From Triops longicaudatus (Eukaryota; Arthropoda; Branchiopoda; Notostraca; Triopsidae): a stretch of 64,000 bases of DNA. Where the stretch lies: positions 1 to 64,000 of the forward strand of contig JAGQDJ010000082.1 of assembly GCA_022885665.1 (NCBI GenBank), given 5' to 3'. Position 1 is the stretch's first letter. Every line of letters starts with the position of its first letter. Positions 1-11,725 of this stretch are shown one piece after another. The notes under the pieces are model-generated. The model made no database searches, was not told the origin of the DNA, and saw only the letters and a program-made list of their open reading frames with translations. The translations under genes and the position numbers were made by a program.

Positions 1-488
1 TAACTCAACAACCACAAAGTGGAATAAACACCAGCTTCTGGTCACAGTAAGAAAAGTTACGAGAGCAACTTAACGTATCCAGGATTAGACAGCAATATGT
101 AACTGAGCTAAAAATGCGTTTGTCTAAGTTTAGACCACAGTTGGAGTTTACACACTCTCCTCTACTTGTGCACTATGGAAATGCTTAATTTGGTAAAATA
201 TTAGATAAATAAAAATAATACAACGTAAATGCAAGAGGGTGTAATCAAATTTGCAAATAAATTTAACGCAAGTTGTAAGTCGGCCGACCACACGCCGGTC
301 ATTCTTCTGGAACAGTTTCCTTCTCGCGGTACATAATCAAGGGAAACCGTTGGCAACTGAACCACGAATAGCGTGTGCATTGTCTGTTATGCATGATGGT
401 GTTTACTACTGTTAAGAGGTATTTACTTTGACGAAGGCTTAACTCTCTCGATATTCTCATCCCTATAATTAAAAAACATTGCAGTGAG

Positions 489-3400
489 ATGGATTCCTAT
501 GATACCGGGAATGATTTGAGCGTGTGCAGAGACTATTTACGTAATGTTTGTACTCGCGGGGACCGCTGCAAATTCCTACATCCTCCAAAATCGGGTATTC
601 GGCGTGAAAAGGAGAAACTTTTGTTTTGCCACGATTTTCAAAACAAGCAGTGTAGTCGGCATAACTGTGGTTTCATTCATTGCACTCTAGAAGAAGAAGA
701 ACTTTACAAGTCCACTGGCGAACTTCCCAATCATATTTTAAACGATGCTATTCAGAAAGGTTTGCTTGGACCTGATGGAAGTGAAGCTGACGGGGTTCCA
801 GTATGCAAAGACTCCTTAAAAGGCGAATGCCGACGAGGAAACAAATGCAAATTCCGACATCTTAAACGGCCCGCGCCCAGCCAATACTCTGACAAATATA
901 CTGACCAAAGTTGCAGCCCCGAACGAAAAGTTGCCCGATATGATGACTCCTATTCTTCTTCGCTACCCTTATTACCTTCAGAACGTGCATCCAGTCCCCT
1001 GTTTAACGGCAGGAGCTTTCAGACATATCCCATAGAACCCATTTCTCCTCACGAACTACGAATGCTGCAGGAAGAGAATCTCCTGTTGAAGCGACGTGTA
1101 GAGGACTTGAAGAAACAAGTGTCAGATCTCATGTCTACAAATGACTTCCTCTTAGAACAAAACGCACACCTTCGGCTAGCTAAAGCCAGCAGCAGTAATA
1201 TCACTAACCCGGCTGCGAGTTTAGCCACCTCCTCCATGGCTGCCACTTCCTCCGTTGGCAGTTTACCAGGTAAATAAAAATCAGCCTTATTAGTTACTGC
1301 AATAATTTCGACTCTCAATAGCTAAATGTGTTGAGGTGAGTAGGCCAATTTCGCTTAAGCCAAGTGTTGTTGAGTCCAATGTTGGCTGTTGTGTATCATA
1401 TGCACAGGTAAATGTAACGAAAAGCGTCATAAGGTACCGAACTCCGGTTGTACTGAACAGTTTTGCCGTGGTCAAAAAAAATTTATCATTGTGAATCCTT
1501 ACCGTAACTGTGACTTCTCGTCGGGTTAAGAAATAAGCTTAAGATTCCTGCAGTGATGACTAAAACCTATTATTTACGTACTTCCAGGAGCGACAATAGC
1601 CCAATTACCCGCCTTGACAAGCATCAGTCATTCAGGCTTAACCGCGTTAGTGACGTCCTTGCCTACCAATCAAGCAGCTCTGAGTGGAACTGCGTTACCG
1701 ATGCCCGTAGCAATGTCGGGAGCTGCAGCTGCGCAAGTTGTGGGCAGTGTTGCGACGATTGCTACTGTGCCCGTATCCTTGTCTCAAGGAACATCCTTAA
1801 CGAACGTTTCTATAGCACCAGTGTCGATAACGACCCAGGTATGCACCCTCGTAACTGCATTGTACACGTGTAGAATTTTTCTATGTTTTTCGTTACGTAT
1901 TTTCCCCTTCCGTACTTTTTCGTTACGTATTTTCCTTTCCGTACTTTTTTTTCCCCCTGAAAGGAATCTTGACAAAGAATTGGTGGTGAGCAAGAATTGG
2001 TTAAGAACGTAATTATCATCCATTTCGACGTTATCAGGCACTCAGGCCGAAAGCTTTTTTTAAGAAAAAATCTACATATTGTTATTGTGTTTATTACGTA
2101 CGCAGTGTATTGGGATGTGGGACGAAAGAGCCCAACTCTAAAAGAACCCAACTATTGCAAACCGTTTAATCGTGTAATGCTAACCACTAGATGCTGACTA
2201 CCAATTTCCGACCTCTTAATGATAAACAATTTAGTGCTAACCACCTAGTTTGGTCCGTAGCCAGGATTTCGCTTTGGAGAGTGTCTTGTGAGTTTTAGAA
2301 GTGGTATTCAATGTGCAATTTTTATTATACATTAAATATTAATCTATGTTTTCTATTGAGAAATCAAAATTTTGTGAGGGTTAAAAGCCCTACCCAAACC
2401 CTTAGTTACGGGTCTGTACATAGTACTAACCGCCTAAAATTTAACCAAATAATCAACTGCTTTGCACAACGTTGACGATTTTGGAACTGGGCTACTTTGT
2501 CCCATAGCCTTGTATTGTGTTTAGTTTTGTAGTTGTTATTTTTATTGAATTGTAGGTTTCAAAGTGCAGTATATTATAGTGCAAGGTGTCCAACTCTATT
2601 TCAAAACAGTGTTGGCGAATTAATGTTTCGGGTAATTTACGCATAAATTACCTAAGACTTTGTTATTTGTCAGGTTTTCTGTATTCATTTATTGTGATTT
2701 ATTATCTGAAATCCAGCGCTAAATGATGTTAGAGCAAAACCGCAGTATCAAGACATCAGTGACCGTTGTACATATTTGAAGAACAGTTTTTTATCAGTGG
2801 GAAATAATTTCTACTGGTTATAAGTATAAGTGTTATTATAATAATCATCAGTTCCGTTTTGATGATTCGGGCCAATCTAGAGCAAAGATTTTTCAGGTAT
2901 TTCCATAGTTTTTCACTATTTGTAACTTCAGTTCGCCATCATTTTTGTGCACAAGATGAAAACATTGACCACGTCCTGATATTTGCTACTTCTTCAGACA
3001 TATCTTAAAAATCTTTTAAACGCCCCGCAACATCTAGACATCTGACAAGTCGTCTTTCTTGTGTACTTGTACTACTTGAGCCCTGTTACAGTGTATGAAA
3101 CTAGTAAATAAGGGGTGTTAAGAACTAATTTAGAGTAATTGTAGAGAGAGATTATAGAGGGAAAAAGAAAAATTACTAGTATATGTCTGACTTTCACATA
3201 AATAGCAACAAGCCTTCTCAGTTTACTTAACAATAAGGTAATTCCATTTTATGCTTTTGCCACTTTAGGCTTCATGTTTTTTGGCAGAAAAAAATGTTTC
3301 TTAACTGAAAGTGTTTAGATTGCACTTTGCTGTTTCTTAAATATTTGATATATAACAGTAATTTAATCTCATGTCTAATGTCATAGAAAATATCGCATAG

Positions 3401-3717
3401 AAAATTTTAAAGTAATTGTATGAACTTTTGTGGTTTTCAAATTATTTTCCATGACCTTGGAGCTTTTAACCATTGACAGTGTTTGTGTGAATACTGTGTG
3501 AGTTGTATATGTGACAAGTTTTACCGTGCTTACATATTTTTTTCTTTAGTCGGGATTGCCATCTGCTGTGGTGTCATTAGCACCAACATTGGGGACAACG
3601 TTGCAGTTGGCCAATAATACTACCTTATCACTGAGTGGGACCGTGCCGAGCGCTTCCTTAGTATCGTACCCCATTATGACGCAAAGTCTGATGCCTGCGT
3701 TGCAGAATACGATGTAG
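489..3717 (+). CDS. ZC3H10: ZC3H10-like CCCH zinc-finger protein, 399 aa
   Basis: Exons 489-1269, 1588-1838 and 3550-3717 join in phase to a 399-residue protein, close to the usual family length (human about 434). Three CCCH fingers are visible: C13-C21-C27-H31 (C-x7-C-x5-C-x3-H), C47-C55-C60-H64 and C106-C114-C120-H124. A coiled-coil stretch follows at about 190-230, then a Ser/Thr/Ala/Val-rich low-complexity tail that ends shortly after a YPIMTQ stretch. Finger spacing, coiled coil and tail match ZC3H10, an RNA-binding protein reported to act on microRNA precursors and on mitochondrial function in mammals. The first ATG of the open frame, just after an in-frame-free leader, is used as the start. 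Intron 2 is 1.7 kb and carries a MITE-like repeat. The identity is family inference; the splice phases are seen directly. Confidence 0.9.
2252..2419. repeat. MITE-like repeat, CCGTA(A/G)CCAGG family, copy 1
   Basis: The block starts GGTCCGTAGCCAGG and ends with CCTTAGTTACGGGTC, which is an imperfect inverted copy of the start. Related copies lie at 18257-18401 and 55076-55402. It sits in intron 2 of the ZC3H10 gene. No coding capacity is seen. A non-autonomous DNA transposon is the simplest reading; no target-site duplication was found. Confidence 0.5.
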
Positions 3718-4094
3718 CGGGCCAGCGACAATTTTCGTGGCTTTTTTTTCCGATGCGCTTATTTGTTGTAGAGTCTAGTTATTCCTTTATGTGTTTTTGT
3801 CATAATGTGTGTCAAGGTTCTGATATATGAAGGCATTAAAAATTAGCTATGAAACTCAGAAAAACATGTATTTTTCTATATATATATATATATGCGGGTG
3901 CAAGGCAGCGTAGTTCGAATGAAGCGGGCTTGAGTTGCGCAAGCGTTCTCTTGTGAAGGTCACTGGGAGGAAGGGCGTGAATTATGACCAATAGCGAAAA
4001 AAAGTACAAGATCACGTGTCGAGAACGCCATGTTTGTATTTGTTTATATTGTTTCCTAATGCTTTTCCATTTATAGCCTCTCTTATTTTTCGCA

Positions 4095-5876
4095 ATGAAA
4101 CGAACTTGCCCATGTTTAAATGTTAGCTTAGATTTTAATAGTGACACGAACCCCGTACCTAACCTGACTGCAGATTTGTCGAAAAAGGACAATTTTTTTG
4201 CTAAAGTAAGTCAAGCGTTCTTTGTTTTACAAATGTGTCAACTTAATTAAACGTCAATTTATTGTGACTTCTTTTCTCTATAAGAAACCGGAGCAAGGGA
4301 CTGTTAATCTCAAGGGAGAAGTAATTAAATTACCTCTCCTCGTAAATACACGCCTGGTTGGCAGCTGGACTGTTTATCACTGCAAAGGGTGTCACTTGGA
4401 TACCCATGCATTAGCTTTTGATTCCAGTAATCCCACCGTCAGCCCCGCTTTAGTATCGTCTGAATTGTTGGTAAGCATTTTTTACTTATTCACTGAACGC
4501 GAAATAAGAACGTTTCACGTTCACGTTTACGAAACTATTATGTTCGATTTTTATGAATATCTAACCCTTTTTTCATTTTTGCAGTCGGATAATAAAGCTG
4601 TGGCTGCACTTCGTCAGAGTCCCTTATTCTCTGCTACTTTTGATATTGTATTACCCAAAACCATCGAACAACCTCAATCTTCTGTCCCAGCGTTCAAAAG
4701 TACAGTTTCCAATTTTTTTCGCCGCATATCATCTTCATCAGGAGTCTCTGTAGCTGATAGTAAGTCCACCCAACTCGATCAGTCGCTCCAAGCTAAGGTA
4801 GCCGAGTACTTAGCTGAAGAAGAAGCTAGTATGAACGAAAGAATCTTGCAGTTCACTGAGCAGCAACAAAGTGCTTTTTTGTCACTACAGCGCAAAGCCA
4901 CCGAAGACAAAAACCTCTTGCTACGGTAAAGAGTTTGTGTTTCAGTATGGCTTACGCTTCTTATCCTCTTCTTTTATCCACAGCCTGATCTCCGGACAAG
5001 AGGCTCAGAATTGTTCCGAACCTTTACCGTCAACTTCACGGAAACAAGTGCCAAGTTTATCTTCACAATTGAAATCACCTCAAGTAATATTGATGTGCTA
5101 AATTGTCTAATCCGTAACGCCTCGATATATTCTTTTTTTTTATCTCGTAATCCTCGGTAGTGTAGGAATATTTTCTTAACCTCTAAACGGTTAGTGGAAG
5201 TTTAATACTGTTGCTGGTCGCTCAAAGTTAAATTCAGGAACGATTTTCTAACGGATATAAGTTTTTTTTCCTCATATTGTTTTAAAATATTAATGTTTAT
5301 GTCTGTTTGCTTCAATTTGCTGGTGTAGGCTTCCAGTAGTTCTGTACCTTCACCACTAAAAGGACATCGTCCATCTTCCGTTGACGCAGATTCTGTATTT
5401 CCCTTAGATGACGAAGATCTGCTGAATGACGTGGGACATTTGCCTGAAACTTTCGATCCTTTAGATGATGAACAAGACACGGACAGTAAGATCCTCAATA
5501 ATTCTCTGTTAAAGTGTATTTCGAAAACGATTTATTAAAATGACGTCTACTCTTCACAGATTCAAATGTTGACGAAGGCATCTCAATTCCACGCCATAGC
5601 TCCAGTTCTAGTTACCAAATGGCTCGTTCGGTTCCTATGAAAGTCCCTGCTATGATGACCTTATCCAAAGAACAAGGAACTGACGATATAGATTCCAAGG
5701 TAGTTTCTTTTTTTGTCATGAACGTCTGCTGTTCCTCTATCTTAAATGGTTTCAATTTGTAGACCCCTAAAGATCCTGAAGAAATGGCAGCCTCGATCCA
5801 AGCTCTTGCCCGCTCTATCCATGGCAACTCCTCTTTCTGGGACGTCCCGCGACCGCGGCTCAATACCCTTCACTGA
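4095..5876 (+). CDS. AKT1S1: PRAS40 / Lobe homologue (mTORC1 inhibitor, Akt substrate), 382 aa
   Basis: Seven exons (4095-4205, 4285-4470, 4585-4925, 4984-5083, 5329-5485, 5560-5699, 5763-5876) join in phase. The C-terminal third aligns with PRAS40: an acidic block with FPLDDED resembling the FVMDE TOS-motif region, a YQMARSVPMKVP stretch like the human YAKSLPVSVP segment, then MAASIQALARS followed by VPRPRLNT. R375-x-R-x-x-T380 is an intact Akt site equivalent to human Thr246. The N-terminal half begins with a short Cys-rich segment (CPC at 5-7) and contains a HCKGCH motif and a coiled region around 210-245; it is longer than human PRAS40, as in fly Lobe. Expected role: raptor-binding inhibitor of mTORC1 released by Akt phosphorylation. 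Unusually, only Leu-His follows the phospho-threonine, so the vertebrate SDFQKLKRKY tail is missing. Confidence 0.88.
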
Positions 5877-6239
5877 AATAAGAAATCATGACTAACGACT
5901 TCTAGCATCTTCAGGAACGGTCTTGCTAAGGGAATTAAAAAAAAATAATAATAATAAAAAAAATAAAAGAGAACTAACACACGTCACGTTTAGCTGTTTT
6001 TGGTATCGGTTCATACTTTAATTTACTTGTGGCTAACAGTTTCTTCTTGTCTCTACGAAATATGGAATAAAAAGCAAGGTAAAGTTTAGTTGGTCTTAGT
6101 CTCTGAAATACTTTTTTGTAAACAAGATATTTCTATTATCTCACTCTAGCTCGGAATATTTAAATCACGGACAAATGTAAAACAGATAGGGAAAAAGGAT
6201 TCATATTCGAATCCAGATCTTCGTATGAAAGAAATAAAG
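5877..6239. other. Intergenic, convergent 3' regions of PRAS40 and TMEM9
   Basis: A/T-rich stretch with short AAT-type tracts and AATAAA hexamers near 5951, 6064 and 6231 that could serve PRAS40 polyadenylation. No coding exon was recognised. Confidence 0.5.
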
Positions 6240-7874
6240 TTAATTTAAAATTGTATGGCGGTCGTAGATATGGCGGCGTTGCTCTTGTACTTGGCGTTTC
6301 CATTTATCTTGTTGGTGACCTACGCGATTCAACACTCCAGTACCAGAAACTCTCAAAGGTTGCGCGTGAGATGTACCGGAGCCAAGTGTGTCCTCCTTAA
6401 ACAGAAATTTTAAAATGAAAGACGTTCTCTTACAATGCGTTCAGATTTACTTCTTCATTCTGATGCTCCTGGTAAGTGGCAGTCGACTTTTTGTTCAGCA
6501 AGGGATCTAAACACACTAAAAATAGCATGTAGATCACCAACAACGAGATGATCCAGATTACGATGATGACTACCACCTGTTAAGAAGCTTGTTAATTTTT
6601 CAATATCATTTAGACGACAATCCCAGAAAGACCAACATCTCTCGCATAATTCTACTGGGAACTGTGCTACCACTAATTTTATTCTACTGTTTAAATTTAA
6701 TATTTTACTATTCTTGTTTCACTCACGTGCTTTCAATCCTCCTAAACGATTTTATTTCTTTAAGCTAAATTAACACAAGTTTACTAAAATTTACGTAGTA
6801 GGCCACCGTTATGAAGAGACAAGTTGTTTATGCCGATGATCGTAAAATATTGAAAGTGTGCTCAAAGTTTTTGTACTAAATTCAACTCAAGGGAACGAAA
6901 CTTTCATTCTGATTAAATTCTGGTAATGAAAAAATCTGCATAAAGCAGAGCGTTTTTTTTCTATCTACGATGCAGATACGGGGAAGGGTCAAAATGATTT
7001 TGTGCAAAACGCCCGTGCACACGAAACGACTGATCGAAACGACCGTCCATCTAGCCGACTGCTTTCTAGTGTTCTGGGTGATTTAAAACAACCGCCTGAT
7101 TGGTTACATTATGTATATGACTATGTTATTTTGATTACAAATTGGGTTTTAAGGGGCTATTAAATGACAAAGTATACACTTGGGTTAGGTTAAGTTAGTA
7201 GACTAGGTTCATTTAGGTTAGAAGATTAGGTTAAGTCAGGTTTAAATTTTCTAAGTTCACGTACAAAAATGGGGGCAGATTGTTTGGGCCCGCCTGGAGT
7301 AGCAGAATTCGATCGTTTCTGCGTACGATCTTTTTGAGTAAGATCATTTTGACCTCAACCCGCACATACAAGTGCAATCAGCTAAAAGGAGCTCAAAAAA
7401 GCTGGAAAATTTGCAAGGTCAACTTACTTTAATTGTGGTGATGTTGCGGCTCTCGTATTTGCATTCACAACGAGGGCAGAATTCGCGCTCTTTCCCTTTA
7501 ATAGCGTCTCCGAGACGTGGGAGGACCACATTAGTGCAATCACTGAAAACGTATCGACATTTGTTTACATGTATGGCTAATCAAGTTTCATACAATACCA
7601 TTTGTTGGGCGGAACATTGCCTATGTATGGCATACGACTAGAACTAGAGCCGTTGACGACAGCTGTATCGGGACAAATGCATTTGCAGCGTACGTCGTCA
7701 TACTGAGCCTGAACGACAAGAGCTTATGAGATTAAGTCTACGAGAAAACTTCGAAATAAATTATAAATTAACCATATTCTCGATGGCACTAAACGTTTAT
7801 TTTTTACTTACATTAGCTGGAATAGCCATGTACAAAAGGAATAAGATGCACGATATGGAAAGTAAGTAATTCAT
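6240..7874 (-). CDS. TMEM9: TMEM9 family single-pass endo-lysosomal membrane protein, 189 aa
   Basis: Five short exons on the minus strand (7812-7874, 7599-7708, 7428-7542, 6451-6576, 6240-6395) join in phase. Exon 1 encodes a signal peptide (MNYLLSISCILFLLY, cut before AQYDD). Exons 2-3 give the Cys-rich luminal domain with RCKCICP, CDC and EFCPRCECKYE motifs. Exon 4 opens with the transmembrane helix VVVIIVIWIISLLVIYMLFL followed by LDPLL. The last exon has the conserved tail WKRQVQEQR...YDRH. Order, spacing and length match TMEM9/TMEM9B (human 183 aa), lysosomal proteins linked to V-ATPase and CLC transporter regulation. The exons are too short to show as long open frames. Intron 3 (6577-7427) is the only large one. 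Divergent from WARS2, with the SRP RNA pair between them. Confidence 0.93.
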
Positions 7875-8136
7875 TTCTTCTGTCCGGTCTTCGAGTAAAC
7901 TGTCATCAACGACACCCACTTTGTTGCTAGGTTAGAAAAGGCTATTGGCCCGTAAAGTGAACAGACTAATACCACTCAACATCAATCGATACATAGCGTA
8001 TCTCGATACCTAAAACTTAAAAATATGACACTTGAGTATTTTCTTCATTTCATCCTGAAAATTTATTGATTTTCACATTTCTGAGAAAAGTTTACAAGAA
8101 AATACTGATGAAAGAAGTCTTTCAAAAGGCGGACTG

Positions 8137-8436
8137 AAAAAGATACTTGTCTGACTATTTTGATTGAGCTGCTGACTCGCGCCTACTCTTGGGCGCGATC
8201 CCACTACTGCCCAACACGGGGACTTTTGGCTGCTGAGTTTCCCCCCTGACCCGGTACGCCCCTCATTATACAACCTGGACTCATAAGACTCCTCAAATGA
8301 GCCCATATTGATGCCAGGCTTAGTGCGGACGCCTAATCAACATAGGTCACAGGCCAACAGGGCTCCCAACCTCAAGTCATCCTTAGTATCAGGCCTCCCA
8401 GAAGCAGGATTACAGGAGCTCGCCACGCTCCCAGCC
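8137..8436 (-). ncRNA. SRP RNA (7SL), copy 1
   Basis: Read on the minus strand the RNA starts GGCTGGGAGCGTGGCGAGCT, like the Alu-domain 5' end of 7SL, and contains the S-domain landmarks GTCCGCACTAAG...GGCATCAATATGG, the helix-8 SRP54-binding motif GGTCAGG...GGAAACTCAGCAGCC, and CAGTAGTGGGATCGCGCC. It ends in a T-run (complement of 8137-8141), a Pol III terminator. Its length of about 300 nt is the usual size of metazoan SRP RNA. The product is the scaffold of the signal recognition particle that targets secretory proteins to the ER. The same bases happen to be open in a protein frame, but the RNA identity explains the conservation. Confidence 0.93.
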
Positions 8437-9016
8437 GATTTTACAACCACTTTGGCGGCTATTTCTCCTGTCGATGCCTTCGTGGCTTTATTCATCCTCA
8501 GAGTAGAAAACAAGTGTAGGTATCTACTACAATAGTTCGCGGCCTGTGGACCTTGTACGTTGTAGTTGATTGTTCGTTATAACTGATATAGACTATAGCA
8601 ATATTTTACTGTACAACCTTGTAATGTGGTACATGCATCGTATTCCCACACATATTGAATGATTAGCTACTGATAGATAATGTGATTTTTTTAGCAAAAA
8701 CCTTTACAATTAAAGTCACGATTTAGGCGAGAACACAACAGTACCGCATTCGCCTGAAAGCGAGCACGATGAACGACCAAGCGACAATTTTTTTTAAGGG
8801 AATTCAGTGTGATTACCACGGTGTCGCTACCATCGCGACCGGGCACTCTTCTGACTTCGCGCTCGCAAACAAATAAAAGAGCGCGCTCGGCTCGCTCGCG
8901 AGCGCTTGTCGCATCTTTGATTGTAGTAGATACCTACACTTGTTTTCTACGCTGAGGATGAATAAAGCCACGAAGGCATCGACAGGAGAAATGGCCGCCA
9001 AAGTGATTGTACAATC
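8437..9016. promoter_or_regulatory. Shared divergent upstream region of the two SRP RNA genes
   Basis: The first ~97 bp upstream of each start (8437-8533 and 8919-9016) are conserved between the copies (four mismatches seen), whereas the central spacer is not. This suggests upstream promoter elements, as known for animal 7SL genes, but I cannot name the boxes. The spacer has a GC-rich palindromic patch near 8881-8905 and otherwise nothing recognised. Confidence 0.6.
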
Positions 9017-9316
9017 GGCTGGGAGCGTGGCGAGCTCCTGTAATCCTGCTTCTGGGAGGCCTGATACTAAGGATGACTTGAGGTTGGGAGCCCTGTTGGC
9101 CTGTGACCTATGTTGATTAGGCGTCCGCACTAAGCCTGGCATCAATATGGGCTCATTTGAGGAGTCTTATGAGTCCAGGTTGTATAATGAGGGGCGTACC
9201 GGGTCAGGGGGGAAACTCAGCAGCCAAAAGTCCCCGTGTTGGGCAGTAGTGGGATCGCGCCCAAGAGTAGGCGCGAGTCAGCAGCTCAATCAAAATAGTC
9301 AGACAAGTATCTTTTT
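9017..9316 (+). ncRNA. SRP RNA (7SL), copy 2
   Basis: Mirror copy of the minus-strand gene, with the same Alu-domain start, S-domain motifs and helix-8 motif, ending in a T-run at 9312-9316. I see no base difference from copy 1 over the roughly 300 transcribed positions. The first base is set by comparison with 7SL RNAs and could be off by a few nucleotides. Confidence 0.93.
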
Positions 9317-9631
9317 CAGTCCGCCTTTTGAAAGACTTCTTTCGACGGTATTTTCACATAAAAAAACGCTAAAAATATATATGTTTAAATGTCTTCCATC
9401 GATCATAAAATCAAATTCAGAAACGCACAACTAAAAGCGAACAATGGTTTCGTACTTGAGTTTTCCGTTTTGGGTAGAGAAAAAGCTATGGAGAGGAACA
9501 ATCGGGAAACCAGTTCGCGCTTCTTGTAGGCTGGAAAATGTTTGACAAACAAGTCTTTCGTCGTTTGCCGACTAACCTGAGCTATTTGCTCCAGTGGGAT
9601 AAATATAAACAAAACTCTCGTGTGTTTAAAA

Positions 9632-11572
9632 ATGCTGCGTTCTTCAACCGTACGTTTGTTTTCTACCAGATTTCTCGGCAACGTATTGCAGAATAGAATA
9701 AATCACTCCAAGCATACCGGCATGTGCACCGTAAGTTTTTCGGTGCTTTTCTGTTATACATCCCCTGGCCTGGTCGGGTTAGTTCGTCTATGTTTTTCTC
9801 AGCCCAAGAGCTTTTTGAGCCAAACCTTTTCACTAGTTCGCGTCAAGACAAGTAGACGAGTTGAGACTTGTAAGGTTTTTTTCCCCCGAAAACACGACCA
9901 TTTTTGAAAAAAAAATGTCAAAACGTGTCACAATATACCATTAGTATTACAGTGTTTCCGTGCGTTTATTTTTAGTTTTGGGCGCCTCTAACGTGAAAAC
10001 TTTACATAACTTAACTAACCCATCATAATCTAACCTAACTTAACGGAAACTACCGTAACATAACCTAACTAAGCCTATCTAAAGCTACCAGTCCACGGGG
10101 CGTATTACAAAAAGCACCAACCTTTCATTTAATTAAAGATAATTTTCAATGAAAAAACTTACTCAGTTTTGTAGGGTGAAAATCTTGCTAAATCCTTTCG
10201 TCCAAAACGAATATTTTCCGGTATTCAGCCAACCGGTTCTATACACCTGGGTAACTACTTTGGGGCGATTAGACAATGGGTTATGCACCAAAACCAAGCT
10301 CGGAAACGAGACGAGGTCATTTTTAGTATCGTCGACTTGCATTCACTTACTTCTCCCAATCAAGTAAAATAGAATAACCAGCATTACAGCTCTTTTACAC
10401 AAAAATAAGCTCAGTTTTTATTAATATAGCCCGGTACTTGTATTTCTATTTATCATTTTTCAGGATACCAAGCTACTACACGAAAACATTCTTGAGATGA
10501 CTGCTGCACTCCTTGCGTGTGGTTTAGATCCGAAGAAATGCATACTCTTTCAGCAGTCTGCTATTTCCCAACATGCCGAGCTAAGTTGGGTGCTTGGATG
10601 TCTTACAACACTTGCCCGGCTGGGTCATCTCCCTCAGTATAAAGAAAAATCAGCCACCATGAAAGAAATACCTCTCGGTCTTTATGTCTATCCTGTACTT
10701 CAATCTGCCGATATTCTTCTTTACAAGTACGATTTCTAGTTTTATTTTATACATATTTATTGTTTGTGTTCTTTCTAACAGATCGACTCATGTACCTGTA
10801 GGTGAAGACCAACTCCAGCACGTGCAACTATCACAACACTTAGCCCGCGTCTTTAACCATAAATTCGGTTATGTTTTCCCTCGTCCCACGGGACTTGTTG
10901 CTGGTATTGATTTTTTAAAATATATTGAGCATGTAATTGTGACAAAAACCTTGTTGTTCGTAATTTACTCGAAGACCTTATGTTTAGTTGGTGTATTTAT
11001 TTTTAATGCTACTTTTATTTGTATTTACATTTTCACTCGTCGTTTATTTCTTAATTGTGCAAGACTGCAGGCTTGTTCATACGGTTCCGTCTAACACCTG
11101 TTACTTGCATTTAGATAATTCGTCAAGTAGGTTGAAAAGTCTACGAAACCCTGAGAAGAAAATGTCCAAATCAGATCCGGATCCCAAAGGTAGAATTGAT
11201 TTGACGGACGATGAAGCCAACATTACCGAAAAGTGTAAAAAGGCGCTAACGGATTTCACGTCTGCCGTAACGTTTGACCCGCAGAATCGACCAGCCGTTG
11301 CGAATTTGATTATGCTCCATAGTTTGTGTACCGGTTTGACGCCAGAGCAGGTCGTAGAGCAGAACACTGGCAAGGAAACAGCGCAGTATAAATTAGTTGT
11401 AGCAGAAGAAGTGAACCGTTTAGTGGCGCCTATACGATCTGAACTCAGTGCATTGAAAAAGGAACCGCAGTATCTAGTCCAAGTGCTCAATGAAGGAGCT
11501 GACGCTGCCCGTGAAATCGCGGAACAAACGTGGCAAGAAGTGAAGAAAGTTGTTGGTTTTGCTAGTAGATAA
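9632..11572 (+). CDS. WARS2: Tryptophan--tRNA ligase, mitochondrial (WARS2), 376 aa
   Basis: Five exons (9632-9730, 10175-10363, 10464-10726, 10782-10903, 11115-11572) join in phase. The first ~33 residues are Arg/Ser-rich without acidic residues, a mitochondrial presequence. The class I signatures are present: HLGN at 57-60 within SIHLGNYFGAIRQW, then the VPVGEDQ block, and KMSKS at 240-244 followed by DP. The C-terminal EVKKVVGF matches the bacterial/mitochondrial TrpRS end. It charges mitochondrial tRNA-Trp using ATP. Length agrees with human WARS2 (360). An AATAAA lies at 11600-11605. PDXK ends 154 bp downstream on the other strand. Confidence 0.96.
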
Positions 11573-11725
11573 CAAAACAGTGAAGAAAGTTTCGAATGAA
11601 ATAAAATGTAATTAACAGAATCACTGGTTCTCTTTTAATTATTGACAGTATAAAACTAGGGTTCTGATGTAGACTAAAATGTGTAGGACTTTCATAACAA
11701 ACATTCTTCCTGCGAATGTTCTGCT

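Larger units (their letters stand above)
8097..9355. repeat. Large inverted repeat, arms 8097-8533 and 8919-9355
   Basis: The two arms, each about 437 bp, are reverse complements separated by a 385-bp unrelated spacer. Each arm holds one SRP RNA gene plus about 97 bp of upstream and about 40 bp of downstream flank. I see four mismatches in the upstream flank, none in the transcribed part, and decay at the outer edge. The differing flanks and unique spacer argue against an assembly palindrome. Confidence 0.92.

Noticed and set aside
8073..9434. Mirror-image protein frames (77-110 codons) in the 8-9 kb inverted repeat
   Set aside because: They coincide with the SRP RNA motifs and T-run terminators; conservation is explained by the RNA.
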